From Microlunatus parietis (lineage in GTDB: Bacteria; Actinomycetota; Actinomycetes; Propionibacteriales; Propionibacteriaceae), in contig NZ_JACCBU010000001.1 in assembly GCF_013407955.1 (NCBI RefSeq), forward strand, positions 1,054,001 through 1,118,000: a stretch of DNA of 64,000 bases. Direction: 5' to 3'. Under the pieces are notes generated by a model. It saw only the letters and a list, made by a program, of their open reading frames with translations, made no database searches and had not been told where the DNA came from. Shown here piece by piece: positions 17,801 through 26,686 of the stretch. Position numbers and translations under genes: made by a program. Position 1 is the stretch's first letter, and each line of letters starts with the position of its first letter.

Positions 17801-18211
17801 CTATGACCCCCAGGGATTGATCACCCGGCGCGCGACCCGGGCCAGATGTTTCTCGTTCCGGGTCACGACGGTCATCTTGTGGTGATCGGCGATGGCGCCG
17901 ATCATGCAGTCCTTCATCTCGATGTTGGTCACTTTGTGTGCTTCGGCGGCACCGATCGCAGACCTGGTGTCCAGGGAAAGCACCCTGTCGCAGAACCCGC
18001 TCACGACCTCGTCGAACCACTGGCCGAATGCCGCGATCTGCTTCGGGTCCTGACCCGGTATGTTCAAGATGCCGAGCTTGAGTTCATAGATGGTCAGTGA
18101 TGTCGTATACAGGGTCTCCTCATCGTGATCTCTCATCCACTCAGTGACCGCCGGGTTGGCTGCATCCTTCTTCCGGATCTCGGAGATGACGTTGGTGTCC
18201 AGCACGAACAT
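17801..18211 (-). CDS. VapC-family PIN-domain toxin
   Basis: A 136-residue ribonuclease-type toxin. The PIN acidic residues are visible: FVLDTNVISEIRK (Asp near residue 5), YELKLG (Glu near 44), and IEMKDCMIGAIADHH (Asp near 100), ending VVTRNEKHLARV. Its ATG at 18211 shares one base with the stop of the upstream antitoxin gene (TGATG), the usual coupled arrangement. VapC toxins cut specific tRNA or rRNA when the antitoxin is lost. The gene is convergent with the binding protein ending at 17794. Confidence 0.95.
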   Translation of the reverse strand: MFVLDTNVISEIRKKDAANPAVTEWMRDHDEETLYTTSLTIYELKLGILNIPGQDPKQIAAFGQWFDEVVSGFCDRVLSLDTRSAIGAAEAHKVTNIEMKDCMIGAIADHHKMTVVTRNEKHLARVARRVINPWGS

Positions 18212-18453
18212 CAGAACGTGGCCCCCTTGATATCCATCTCTACCGGAGGAATTTCAACGTCGTGGTACTCGTCCATCTGCAGGCGGGTCACGAGGTCGAC
18301 CTTTGGAGCACCCTTCAGCCTCCGGTACTCGTCGATGTTGATCACCACGTAGGCAGGCTTCCCATGCTCGGTGACATACACCGGCCCCTCGTCCGCCTTG
18401 CGCTTGGCCGAGGTGGGGTTCCGGTTGAACTCCTGGGACGACATAATGCTCAT
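18211..18453 (-). CDS. Phd/YefM-type antitoxin
   Basis: An 80-residue protein. Residues 1-50 (MSIMSSQEFNRNPTSAKRKAD, then GPVYVTEHGKPAYVVINIDEYRRL) are the Phd/YefM DNA-binding fold; the acidic tail DEYHDVEIPPVEMDIKGATF would wrap the VapC active site. SD AGGAGG lies 6 nt before ATG 18453. It probably represses its own operon through the palindrome at 18462-18483. Confidence 0.95.
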   Translation of the reverse strand: MSIMSSQEFNRNPTSAKRKADEGPVYVTEHGKPAYVVINIDEYRRLKGAPKVDLVTRLQMDEYHDVEIPPVEMDIKGATF

Positions 18454-18461
18454 CAGACCTC

Positions 18462-18483
18462 CTGGTAGTTAGCTACCTACCAG
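18462..18483. promoter_or_regulatory. Operator palindrome of the toxin-antitoxin operon
   Basis: Arms CTGGTAG and CTACCAG enclose TTAGCTAC, giving a 22-bp palindrome with one mismatched pair. It begins 8 bp upstream of the antitoxin start and includes part of its SD, a position suited to autorepression by a Phd-type dimer. Confidence 0.75.
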
Positions 18484-18600
18484 TGTAGGCCCTCGATCTC
18501 CTGCTGCAGCCGAAGCGCCGTCGACTGTTGTGCATATGTTCAGTCCATCATGCGCATCACGCATTGCCAACGATGGCTCGCGGGGCTTACCTTCTCGGCC

Positions 18601-20214
18601 ATGGGGGATTCGACGAAGTTCACCGCCCGCACCTCGTTCCGCCGGCTCGACAGCGAAAGTCGCCGGCGCTTCCTGGCTCTCGCCGGCGGCGGTGCCGCCG
18701 GCCTGGCCTTCGCCCTCCGTCGACCTGACCCGGCTCGGGCGGAGACCACCACCAAGATCAACTCCTACCCGTTCCGGGCCGGCGTCGCGTCCGGCGACCC
18801 GCGACCGGACTCGGTCGTGCTGTGGACCCGGCTGATCACCGACCCGCTCGACTACACCGGCGGACTGCCCGCCACCGACCGCTACCGGTTGGACTGGCAG
18901 GTGGCCTCCGACGAGGGATTCACCAAGATCGCCCGCAGCGGGACGGCCAGCGCCTTCGCCGAGAACAGCTACGCGGTGCATGTCGTGGCCGGTGGGCTGC
19001 AGCCGTCCCGGCGTTACTGGTACCGGTTCCGGATCGGTGATCATGTCTCCGAACCGGCCAGCACGCTGACCGCGCCCGCGCCGAACGAGACAAGGCCGCT
19101 GCGGTTCGGCTTCGCCTCCTGCCAGAACTACCGGGCCGGCTACTTCAACGCGATGCGCGACGCCGCCGGCGCCGACCTGGACGCGCTGCTCTTCCTCGGT
19201 GACTTCATCTATGAGTACGGCCTCCTCCAGATCAGCAACGGCCGGCCGGTCAGCGGCATGCCGCCCGAGGCCGAGGTGACGGCGACCGACCTGGCCGACT
19301 ACCGGTTCCGGTACGGCCTCTACCGCAGCGAGGGCGACCTGCAGGCGGTCAGCCACAACACGCCGTTCATCTCCACCTGGGATGATCATGAACTCGCCAA
19401 CGACTACGAGTCCGGCCCGCTCGATCTCGATCGCCGCGCGGCGGCCTACCGGGCGTTCTGGGAGAACATGCCGCTGCGCCGGCCGCAACAGCCGCAGGGC
19501 TCCGATGCCAGGATGTACCGCCGGCTGAGCTACGGGACGATGGCCCAGCTCGACGTGCTGGACACCCGGCAGTATCGCGACCCGGTGGTCGGCTCGACGG
19601 TGCCCGACGAGGGCGGCCGGCGGGATCCCGACCTGGTCATGCTCGGCGCGGAGCAGGAGCAGTGGCTGCTGGACGGGCTCGGTGCCCGCCGGGTGCGCTG
19701 GAACCTGGTGCCGCAGCAACTGCTGCTGGCCCGGCTCAACACGGCGTCCGGACCGGACCGGCCGACCCAGTTCTCGGGCGGCACCTGGGACGGCTATCAG
19801 GCCACGCAGCAGCGGGTCTTCGGTGCAATCGGCGATGCCCTCGATGCCGGCCGGGTGCGCAACTTCGTCGCCCTCGGCGGCGACGTGCACCGCTGCTACG
19901 CGTCCACCGTGCCACGCGACACGCTCGACCCGGAGGGCCCGACGATCGGGGTCGAGGTGACCAGCCCGTCGGTGTCGAGCGCGCTCGACTTCGACCCGGA
20001 GGCCAACGAACGCGCGCAGATCCGGCGCACCATGAACCCGTTGCTGGCCTGGGCCGATCTGCACTGCGGCTACGGGATCTGCGACCTCGACTCGGACCGG
20101 ATGATCATCGAGGTCCGCGGGACCGACAAGGTCAGCGTCCGGGAGGATGCCCGGACCCTGGCCCGGTTCACCGTCGCGGACGGCGACCGCAGGTTCAGTT
20201 CGGTCGACGTCTGA
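18601..20214 (+). CDS. phoD: Alkaline phosphatase D-like (PhoD) phosphodiesterase, Tat-exported
   Basis: A 537-residue protein. A twin-arginine signal (ESRRRFLALAGGGAAGLAFAL) is followed by a PhoD N-terminal beta domain and the metallophosphatase core: FASCQNYRAGYFNAM, LFLGDFIYEYG, STWDDHELANDYE and ALGGDVHR. These hold the Fe/Ca ligands. The mature enzyme should work outside the cell, freeing phosphate from phosphodi- or monoesters. I chose ATG 18601 because the next upstream ATG (18550) only adds residues before the Tat motif; neither has a good SD. Regulation by phosphate is usual for the family, but no clear PHO box is visible. Confidence 0.9.
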   Translation: MGDSTKFTARTSFRRLDSESRRRFLALAGGGAAGLAFALRRPDPARAETTTKINSYPFRAGVASGDPRPDSVVLWTRLITDPLDYTGGLPATDRYRLDWQVASDEGFTKIARSGTASAFAENSYAVHVVAGGLQPSRRYWYRFRIGDHVSEPASTLTAPAPNETRPLRFGFASCQNYRAGYFNAMRDAAGADLDALLFLGDFIYEYGLLQISNGRPVSGMPPEAEVTATDLADYRFRYGLYRSEGDLQAVSHNTPFISTWDDHELANDYESGPLDLDRRAAAYRAFWENMPLRRPQQPQGSDARMYRRLSYGTMAQLDVLDTRQYRDPVVGSTVPDEGGRRDPDLVMLGAEQEQWLLDGLGARRVRWNLVPQQLLLARLNTASGPDRPTQFSGGTWDGYQATQQRVFGAIGDALDAGRVRNFVALGGDVHRCYASTVPRDTLDPEGPTIGVEVTSPSVSSALDFDPEANERAQIRRTMNPLLAWADLHCGYGICDLDSDRMIIEVRGTDKVSVREDARTLARFTVADGDRRFSSVDV

Positions 20215-20237
20215 GACCTTCATAGCCAACCCTGTAC

Positions 20238-20252
20238 ATGCGCTATTCGCAT
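20238..20252. promoter_or_regulatory. Small inverted repeat upstream of the FAD oxidoreductase operon
   Basis: ATGCG-CTATT-CGCAT lies 16-30 bp before ATG 20268, between the PhoD stop and the SD AAGGTG (20257-20262). It could be an operator for the IclR regulator encoded in the operon, or a fragment of a promoter. The arms are only 5 bp. Confidence 0.35.
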
Positions 20253-20267
20253 ACCTAAGGTGTAGTC

Positions 20268-22601
20268 ATGCACACGCCGCCGACGTCGTCCAGCACCCGA
20301 ACCGGTCAGCTCTACGTGGCTCCGGCCGAGCCGCGCCGCGACTTCCGTACCGAACGGCTCGAGGCCGGCCTCGTCGTCGTGGGCGGCGGCATGGCCGGCA
20401 CCTGCGCCGCCATCACGGCCGCCCGGGCCGGCGTCCGGGTGATCTTGGTCCAGGACCGCCCGGTGCTCGGCGGCAACGCCTCCAGCGAGGTGCGGCTCTG
20501 GGTGCTCGGCGCCACCGCACACATGGGCAACAACAACCGGTGGGCCCGCGAGGGCGGCGTCGTCGACGAGATCATCGTCGAGAACACGTACCGCAACAAG
20601 GATGGCAATTCGCTCATCTTCGACACCATCCTGTTGGAGAAGGTGCTCGAGGAGCCCAAGATCACGTTGCTGCTCAACACGGCGATGGTCGGCGCCGAGG
20701 TGGCCGACGGCAAGATCGGCGCGGTGTCGGCGTTCTGCAGCCAGAACTCCACCCGGTACGAGATCACCGCTCCCCTGTTCGCCGACTGCACCGGCGACGG
20801 CGCGCTCGCCTTCTCGGCCGGCGCCGGCTTCCGGATGGGTGCCGAGGCGGCGTCAGAATTCGGCGAGCTGTTCGCGCCGACGGAGGAGTACGGGCCGCTG
20901 CTCGGCCACTCGATGTACTTCTACAGCAAGGATGTCGGGCATCCGGTGCGGTTCACGCCGCCGTCGTACGCGCTCGCCGACCTGTCCTCGATCCCGCGGG
21001 CCCGCAGCTTCAACACCAAGGAGGACGGCTGCCGGCTCTGGTGGATCGAGTGGGGCGGCCGGCTCGACACGGTGCACGACACCGAGTTGATCAAGTGGGA
21101 ACTGTGGAAGGTGATCTACGGCGTCTGGAACCACCTGAAGAACTCGGGTGAGTTCCCCGACGCCGAGAACCTCACCCTGGAATGGGTCGGGCAGGTGCCG
21201 GGCAAGCGCGAGTCGCGCCGGTTCGACGGGCTCTACCGGCTGCTGCAGAGCGACATCCTCGAGCAGCGGCAGCACCATGACGGCGTCGCGTTCGGCGGCT
21301 GGTCGATCGATCTCCATCCGGCCGACGGCGTGTTCTCCGAGCATCCGGGGAGCAACCATCTGCATGCTCGGGGGATCTACCAGATTCCGTACCGGTGTCT
21401 GGTCAGTGCCGACGTGGACAATCTCTTCCTGGCCGGCCGGCTGATCAGCGCCAGCCACGTCGCGTTCGGCTCGACCCGGGTGATGGGCACCGGTGCGCAC
21501 ATGGGCCAGGCCGTCGGCGTCGCCGCCGCACTTTGCCTGCGGGACCGGATCGCGCCGGCCGAGCTCGCCGCCGAGGACCGGACCCCCGAACTGCGCAAGG
21601 AACTGCTCCGCCGGGGCCAGCACATTCCCGGGGTCCCGCTGGACGACCCGGACGACCTGACCCGGCGCGCGGTGATCACCGCCTCCTCCGAGGCCTCCCT
21701 CGCCGAGTTGCCGGACAGCGGCGCGGCGGTCCCGCTCGATCTGTCCCGCGGCCAGCTGTTGCCGCTCGACGCCGGGCCCGTCCCGCAGTTCCAGTTGATC
21801 TTCGATGCGGACCGCCCGGCCACGGTACGGGCCGAGCTCCGGATCGGGCAGCGGCCGGACGACTACACCTGCGACGTCGTGCTGGCCGCCACCGAGATCG
21901 AGCTCGCCGCCCGCACCGGCCAACCGGTCAAGATCGACTTCGACGCCGTACTCGACCAGCCCGGGTACGCCCAGTTCAGCCTGCTCGCCTGCGAGGGCGT
22001 GGCGGTCCACGTCAGTGATCAACTACTGACCGGCACCGTCGCCGTGCGGCACAAGACGACCCAGGAGGAGGACGCCGCGATCGGCAGGCCCCGGCTCGAG
22101 TTCTGGACGCCGGAACGCCGGCCGGCCGGACGCAATCTCGCGCTGCGGCTGGAGCCGGCACCGGCGAGCCACCCCGCGACCAACGTCGGCACCGGCTCGG
22201 ACCGGCCGACTTCCGGCAGCAACGCCTGGGCGGCGGCCTTCGACGATCCGGCACCTCGATTGGACCTGACCTGGCCCGAGCCGCAACAGGTCGGCCGGAT
22301 CGAGTTGTCCTTCGACACCGATTTCGATCATCCGATGGAGTCCGCGCTGTACGGGCACCCGGAGGCCGAGATGCCGTTCTGTGTCAGGGACTTCCGGGTC
22401 ACCGCGGGCGACCGGGTGCTGGCCGAGGTGACCGGCAACCACCAGACCCGGCACGAGTTGATCTTGGACGAGCCGGTGACGACGGATCGGATCGCGATCG
22501 AGGTGCAGGCCACGAACGGCAACGCGCCGGCCGCGATCTTCTCGGTCCGCTGTTACGCCGACCCCGACGCGCGGATCGTCCGGTCCGCCGGCCGGGCATG
22601 A
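20268..22601 (+). CDS. FAD-dependent oxidoreductase (FAD_oxidored family) with C-terminal sugar-binding-like domain
   Basis: A 777-residue protein. Residues about 30-65 form the dinucleotide-binding fold (AGLVVVGGGMAGTCAAITAARAG; then VLGGNASSEV). FLAGRLISASHVAFGSTRVMGTGAHMGQAVG near residues 388-420 is the FAD-contact block of the PF12831 family. After about residue 600 there is a beta-rich region (RLDLTWPEPQQVGRIELSFDTD, DFRVTAGDRVLAEVTGNHQTRHELI) like an F5/8-type or discoidin carbohydrate-binding module. No signal peptide. It starts the operon FAD oxidoreductase-IclR-binding protein-permeases and likely oxidises the imported sugar. Exact substrate unknown. Confidence 0.85.
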   Translation: MHTPPTSSSTRTGQLYVAPAEPRRDFRTERLEAGLVVVGGGMAGTCAAITAARAGVRVILVQDRPVLGGNASSEVRLWVLGATAHMGNNNRWAREGGVVDEIIVENTYRNKDGNSLIFDTILLEKVLEEPKITLLLNTAMVGAEVADGKIGAVSAFCSQNSTRYEITAPLFADCTGDGALAFSAGAGFRMGAEAASEFGELFAPTEEYGPLLGHSMYFYSKDVGHPVRFTPPSYALADLSSIPRARSFNTKEDGCRLWWIEWGGRLDTVHDTELIKWELWKVIYGVWNHLKNSGEFPDAENLTLEWVGQVPGKRESRRFDGLYRLLQSDILEQRQHHDGVAFGGWSIDLHPADGVFSEHPGSNHLHARGIYQIPYRCLVSADVDNLFLAGRLISASHVAFGSTRVMGTGAHMGQAVGVAAALCLRDRIAPAELAAEDRTPELRKELLRRGQHIPGVPLDDPDDLTRRAVITASSEASLAELPDSGAAVPLDLSRGQLLPLDAGPVPQFQLIFDADRPATVRAELRIGQRPDDYTCDVVLAATEIELAARTGQPVKIDFDAVLDQPGYAQFSLLACEGVAVHVSDQLLTGTVAVRHKTTQEEDAAIGRPRLEFWTPERRPAGRNLALRLEPAPASHPATNVGTGSDRPTSGSNAWAAAFDDPAPRLDLTWPEPQQVGRIELSFDTDFDHPMESALYGHPEAEMPFCVRDFRVTAGDRVLAEVTGNHQTRHELILDEPVTTDRIAIEVQATNGNAPAAIFSVRCYADPDARIVRSAGRA

Positions 22602-23383
22602 AGCTGCACGACAATGCGGGGATGACCGATACTCGCGCCTCCGCGGGCGGCGTCCAGTCTCTCGCCCGCGGTCTGCAGATCCTGCGCACCCTGATCGACG
22701 AGGGTGCGCCGCTGACCGGCACCGAGATCGCCCGGCGGTTCGGCCTGCACCAGAGTTCGATCTCCCGGGTGCTGGCGACGCTGATCGATCTCGGCTACGT
22801 ACGCAAGGACGGCAACGGCAAGTTCGTGCCCGACTACGGGATCCTGACCTTCGCGCCGGCGATCCCCCAGTTCCCGCTGGTGATCAAGCCGCGCGCCACG
22901 ATCGAGCAGATCGCGGACGAACACCCCGGCTTCACCGTCCACCTGTGTCTGCTCTGGCGGACCGAGATGATCTACCTCCTCCGTACCGCCATGAACAACC
23001 AGACGATCACGTTCTGGGGCTCGCCGTTCCCGCTGCACGTCTCCTGCCCGGCACTGCGGCTGCTGCTCGACCTGCCCAAGGCCCAGGCCACCGAGATCTT
23101 GAACGCCTCCAAGGGGCGCCTCGGCTGGACGCTGACGACGCCCAACGTGCCGGCGACGGTGCCGGCAACGCTGACCGCCGCCCGGAAGCTGCTCGAGCAC
23201 GACGTGTTGATCTTGGACGAGTGGTACGAACTGGGCGGTGTCGGTGGCGCCATCCCGTTGCACACCGACGAGAACATGCCGGTGGCGCTCGCCATCACCG
23301 GACCCACCGACAAGGTGGACCACGCCACCCTGCGGCTCTGGCTGCACGACGCACGAAGGAGGGTCGAGGCCGCCCTGGCCTGA
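22598..23383 (+). CDS. IclR-family transcriptional regulator
   Basis: A 261-residue regulator. The N-terminal winged helix reads SLARGLQILRTLIDEGAPLTGTEIARRFGLHQSSISRVLATLIDLGYV, and the C-terminal effector domain includes FTVHLCLLWRTEMIYLLRT and GGVGGAIPLHTDENMPVALAITGP. ATG 22598 overlaps the upstream stop (ATGA); ATG 22622 is an alternative. It sits between the oxidoreductase and the importer and most likely controls this operon in response to the imported sugar acid or its product. Confidence 0.93.
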   Translation: MKLHDNAGMTDTRASAGGVQSLARGLQILRTLIDEGAPLTGTEIARRFGLHQSSISRVLATLIDLGYVRKDGNGKFVPDYGILTFAPAIPQFPLVIKPRATIEQIADEHPGFTVHLCLLWRTEMIYLLRTAMNNQTITFWGSPFPLHVSCPALRLLLDLPKAQATEILNASKGRLGWTLTTPNVPATVPATLTAARKLLEHDVLILDEWYELGGVGGAIPLHTDENMPVALAITGPTDKVDHATLRLWLHDARRRVEAALA

Positions 23384-23411
23384 CCCGCGAAACTCAATGG
23401 GGAGAAGGAAC

Positions 23412-24764
23412 ATGATCAACACAACAACCGAGCCCAAACCATGGCGACCCCGTGCGGTGCCGCGGCGTGCCGTCCTGGGCGGGCTGGCGGCCACGGCCGC
23501 CGGCGGCCTCGCCGGCTGCGGTAGCGGTGGCACCGGCAACCCCGGTGGTGGCGGGGGCAAGGGCGGCGTCCTCAACGTGTGGGGCGGGGTGCCGGCCGAG
23601 TCCGGCCCGGACGATTTGATCAAGGCGTTCAACGAGGAACACCCGAACATCAAGGTGACCTATACCCGTTACGTCAACGACGACCAGGGCAACCTGAAGC
23701 TGGACACGTCCCTCCAGGGTGGCGTACCGATCGACGTCTTCTTCTCCTACAGCCCGGCCAACGTCAAGAAGCGCAGCGGCCTCGCGCTCGACCTCACCGA
23801 GCGGGTCGCCGCCGACCCGGAGCTGGCCCCGTTCACCGCCGACGCCGACCCGATCAACAACTACCCGCTGGACGGGAAGCTGTTCTGCGTGCCGGCCGCA
23901 CTGGCGCCGCACAACGTGTACGTCAACGAGACCATGATCAAGGACGCCGGCATCACGCTGCCGGAGACGTGGGATGTGGACGAGTTCGTCGAGATCGCCC
24001 GCAAGCTGACTGTGCCCGGCAAGACGTTCGGCTCGCTCAACGCGCCGACGATCGCCCGGCCGACCCTCGGTTCGAACTCGAACTACACCGAGGACGGGAA
24101 GGCCAACTTCGCCAACCCGCTGTTCGCCCAGGAGCTCGAGCTGGCCCTCTCCCTGCAGAAGGAGGGCACCACGATGCCGCAGGCGCAGATCCTGGCCGAG
24201 AAGCTCAAGACGTTCCCGCACACGCCGTTCATCGCCGGCCGGGTGGCCATGGTGATCCAGGCGGGACACCTGGTCCGCTACATCGGCGACACCAAGGAGT
24301 ACCCGCACGACTTCAAGACGATCTGCATGCCGACGCCGGCCCCGGTGAAGGGCAAGCCGTACTGGAACACGGGCAGCATCGGCGACCTGATGTCGATCAG
24401 TGCGAAGTCGAAGAACGTCGACAACGCGTGGACCTTCGTCCAGTTCTGGGTGAAGAACGCCGCCAAGTTCATGATCAAGGGCGGCCGGCTGCCGTCCCTG
24501 GTCGGCGACGCGAAGCCGACCGACATGATCGCCCAGCTGCTCGGCCCGGAGCGCGACAAGCTCTACGACCCGGCGTCCTTCGAGCGGTTCCTGTTCTCGT
24601 CCGACCTCCAGGTGGCCGTGGACACGAAGTTCTCCGGAGCGACCCAGATCACGCAGATCATCGACAAGCTCACCGACGAAGTGCTGCTCGGTGACCGTAC
24701 CGTCGACAGCTGGGTGACCGAGGCCGTCAAACAGGCCGACGCCGCGATCGCCACCGCACCGTGA
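23412..24764 (+). CDS. Sugar ABC transporter substrate-binding lipoprotein (family 1)
   Basis: A 450-residue protein. SD GGAGAAGG is 3-4 nt before ATG 23412. The N-terminus carries a twin-Arg-like PRRAVLGGLAATAAGGLAGC with lipobox LAGC, then a Gly-rich linker, so it should be a lipid-anchored receptor. Core blocks: LNVWGGVPAESGPDDLIKAFNEEHP, LFCVPAALAPHNVYVNETMIKDAG, YWNTGSIGDLMSISAKSKNVDNAWTFVQFW. Its stop overlaps the permease start (GTGA). The receptor, with the two following permeases, forms the second complete importer in the window. Confidence 0.93.
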   Translation: MINTTTEPKPWRPRAVPRRAVLGGLAATAAGGLAGCGSGGTGNPGGGGGKGGVLNVWGGVPAESGPDDLIKAFNEEHPNIKVTYTRYVNDDQGNLKLDTSLQGGVPIDVFFSYSPANVKKRSGLALDLTERVAADPELAPFTADADPINNYPLDGKLFCVPAALAPHNVYVNETMIKDAGITLPETWDVDEFVEIARKLTVPGKTFGSLNAPTIARPTLGSNSNYTEDGKANFANPLFAQELELALSLQKEGTTMPQAQILAEKLKTFPHTPFIAGRVAMVIQAGHLVRYIGDTKEYPHDFKTICMPTPAPVKGKPYWNTGSIGDLMSISAKSKNVDNAWTFVQFWVKNAAKFMIKGGRLPSLVGDAKPTDMIAQLLGPERDKLYDPASFERFLFSSDLQVAVDTKFSGATQITQIIDKLTDEVLLGDRTVDSWVTEAVKQADAAIATAP

Positions 24765-25729
24765 GCACGATGTCCGACGCCACCGCCGTCGACGGGACCC
24801 GGGCCGTCACGGCCCGGCCGGCCGCGACCCGGCGCCGGGCACGCGGTCCGGGCGGCATGTCGCCCCGGGTCGGCTGGCTGTTCATCCTGCCCAACCTGCT
24901 CGGGTTCGGTCTGTTCACGCTGATCCCGCTGCTCTCGGGACTCGCGATCGCCTTCACCGACTGGGATGTCGTGTCCGGGCTGGAAGGGCTCAGCTTCGTC
25001 GGCCTGGCCAACTTCACCGAGCTGGCGGCCGATCCGGCGTTCTGGTCCGCGGTCCGGCGGACGCTCACGTACGCGGGCTTCGGGGTGCCGCTGACCATGA
25101 TCGGCGGGATGGCGCTGGCGTTGGCCCTGAACGGCGAGGTGCCGGGCCGGGCCGCGCTGCGGGTGATCTTCTTCATCCCGCACATCGTGTCGTCGATCGC
25201 CATCGGCTTCGTCTGGCTGCTGCTGCTCAACCCGTCCAGCGGCCTGATCAATCTCGCGCTGCGCACGATCGGTATCAGTGAGCCGCCGACCTGGCTGGTC
25301 TCGCAGGAGTGGAGCCTGCCGTCGCTGATCTTGATCGCCATCTGGTCCGGGGTCGGTTTCCACGCCGTGATCTACCTGTCGGCGCTGCAGAGCATGCCGG
25401 CCGATCTGCACGAGGCGGCCGCCATCGACGGCGCCGGGCCGCTGCGCCGGTTCGTCACGGTGACCTGGCGGTCGCTGATGCCGACCACGACGTTCCTGTT
25501 GATCACGTCCATGATCAGCCAGTCCCAGGGCTTCGGGCTGATCGCGTTCCTGACCCAGGGCGGCCCGGGTGATTCGAGCACCACGATGTCGTACCTGATG
25601 TATCAGAACGGCTTCCAGTTCTATCGGTTCGGCTACGCGGCAGCGATCGGCGTGACCAGCTTCGTCGGCGTGTTGATCTTGAGCGTGCTGTTCTGGCGGC
25701 TGCAACGAAACCAGGGGCTGTACTCATGA
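24761..25729 (+). CDS. Carbohydrate ABC transporter permease, MalF type
   Basis: A 322-residue membrane protein with about 35 charged N-terminal residues, six hydrophobic helices and the EAA loop DLHEAAAIDGAGPLRRFVTVTWR. GTG 24761 overlaps the upstream stop; an in-frame ATG follows at 24770. It pairs with the MalG-type permease whose start overlaps its stop (ATGA at 25726). Confidence 0.93.
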   Translation: MSTMSDATAVDGTRAVTARPAATRRRARGPGGMSPRVGWLFILPNLLGFGLFTLIPLLSGLAIAFTDWDVVSGLEGLSFVGLANFTELAADPAFWSAVRRTLTYAGFGVPLTMIGGMALALALNGEVPGRAALRVIFFIPHIVSSIAIGFVWLLLLNPSSGLINLALRTIGISEPPTWLVSQEWSLPSLILIAIWSGVGFHAVIYLSALQSMPADLHEAAAIDGAGPLRRFVTVTWRSLMPTTTFLLITSMISQSQGFGLIAFLTQGGPGDSSTTMSYLMYQNGFQFYRFGYAAAIGVTSFVGVLILSVLFWRLQRNQGLYS

Positions 25730-26616
25730 CCGCGACCACCACACTCCCCCGGCCGGCCCAGCCGCTCCGCCGCACGCCGGCTCGCAACCGACCCGCCGCC
25801 CGGGCCCGGCGCTACACCAAGGCGATCATCCTCTGGGCGCTGGCGGTCGGCTTCCTGCTGCCGTTCGTCTGGATGATCTCGTCGTCGCTGAAGCGCAACC
25901 TCGACGTGTTCTCGATCCCGGTGCGCTGGATCCCGGACCCGGTCCAGTGGGCCAACTACGCCGAGGTGTGGTTCGGCGAGGCGTCGATCGCGCGCTACTT
26001 CGGCAACTCCTTGATCGTCTCGCTGATCGGCGTGGTGGGCGACCTGACCACCTCCTCGATGGCCGGGTACGCGTTCGCCCGGCTCTCGTTCGCCGGCCGG
26101 GACAAGATCTTCCTGCTCTACCTGGCCACCGCGATCGTGCCGATGCAGCTGTTGCTGATCCCGCGCTTCATGTACTTCCAGCAGCTCGGGCTCTACAACA
26201 CCCTCTGGGCATTGATCCTGCCCGGCATCTTCACCGTCTTCGGCACGTTCCTGATCCGGCAGTTCTTCGTCGCCGCGCCGGCCGAACTCGGCGAGGCGGC
26301 GCGGATCGACGGTGCGAACGAATGGCAGGTGTTCTGGCGGATCTATCTGCCGCTGGCCCGCCCGGTGCTGGCCGCGCTGGCGATCATCAGCTTCGTCGGC
26401 TCCTGGAACGACTACGAGACGCCGTTGATCATGCTCTCGGACAAGTCGAGCTACACGGTGCCGCTCGGGCTGACCCAGTTCGTCGACTCCGACGGCGGCC
26501 TGTCCGCCGGGCTGGCGATGGCCGCGTCCGTGTCGTCGGTGGTGCCGATCATGATCGTGTTCCTGATCTTCCAACGGAACTTCATCGCCGCCCTGGCGCA
26601 CAGCGGCCTCAAATGA
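25726..26616 (+). CDS. Carbohydrate ABC transporter permease, MalG type
   Basis: A 296-residue membrane protein, coupled to the upstream permease by a 4-nt overlap. Six helices; EAA loop ELGEAARIDGANEWQVFWRIYLPLARP; C-terminal QRNFIAALAHSGLK is characteristic of CUT1 permeases. It ends the plus-strand operon that starts at 20268. No ATPase gene follows, so a shared ATPase encoded elsewhere is expected. Confidence 0.93.
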   Translation: MTATTTLPRPAQPLRRTPARNRPAARARRYTKAIILWALAVGFLLPFVWMISSSLKRNLDVFSIPVRWIPDPVQWANYAEVWFGEASIARYFGNSLIVSLIGVVGDLTTSSMAGYAFARLSFAGRDKIFLLYLATAIVPMQLLLIPRFMYFQQLGLYNTLWALILPGIFTVFGTFLIRQFFVAAPAELGEAARIDGANEWQVFWRIYLPLARPVLAALAIISFVGSWNDYETPLIMLSDKSSYTVPLGLTQFVDSDGGLSAGLAMAASVSSVVPIMIVFLIFQRNFIAALAHSGLK

Positions 26617-26644
26617 TCCCTTGCCTCCCAGACCGGGGAGGATC
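26615..26644. terminator. Possible bidirectional terminator hairpin between convergent genes
   Basis: CCTCCC (26624-26629) pairs with GGGAGG (26636-26641), extended outward by GATCC/GGATC. It lies between the permease stop and the convergent metallophosphoesterase. There is no T-run on either side, so this is only a candidate. Confidence 0.35.
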
Positions 26645-26686
26645 CGGCCGCGTGTACCCGGCAGGATGCTCCCCGATCATGGGCGA

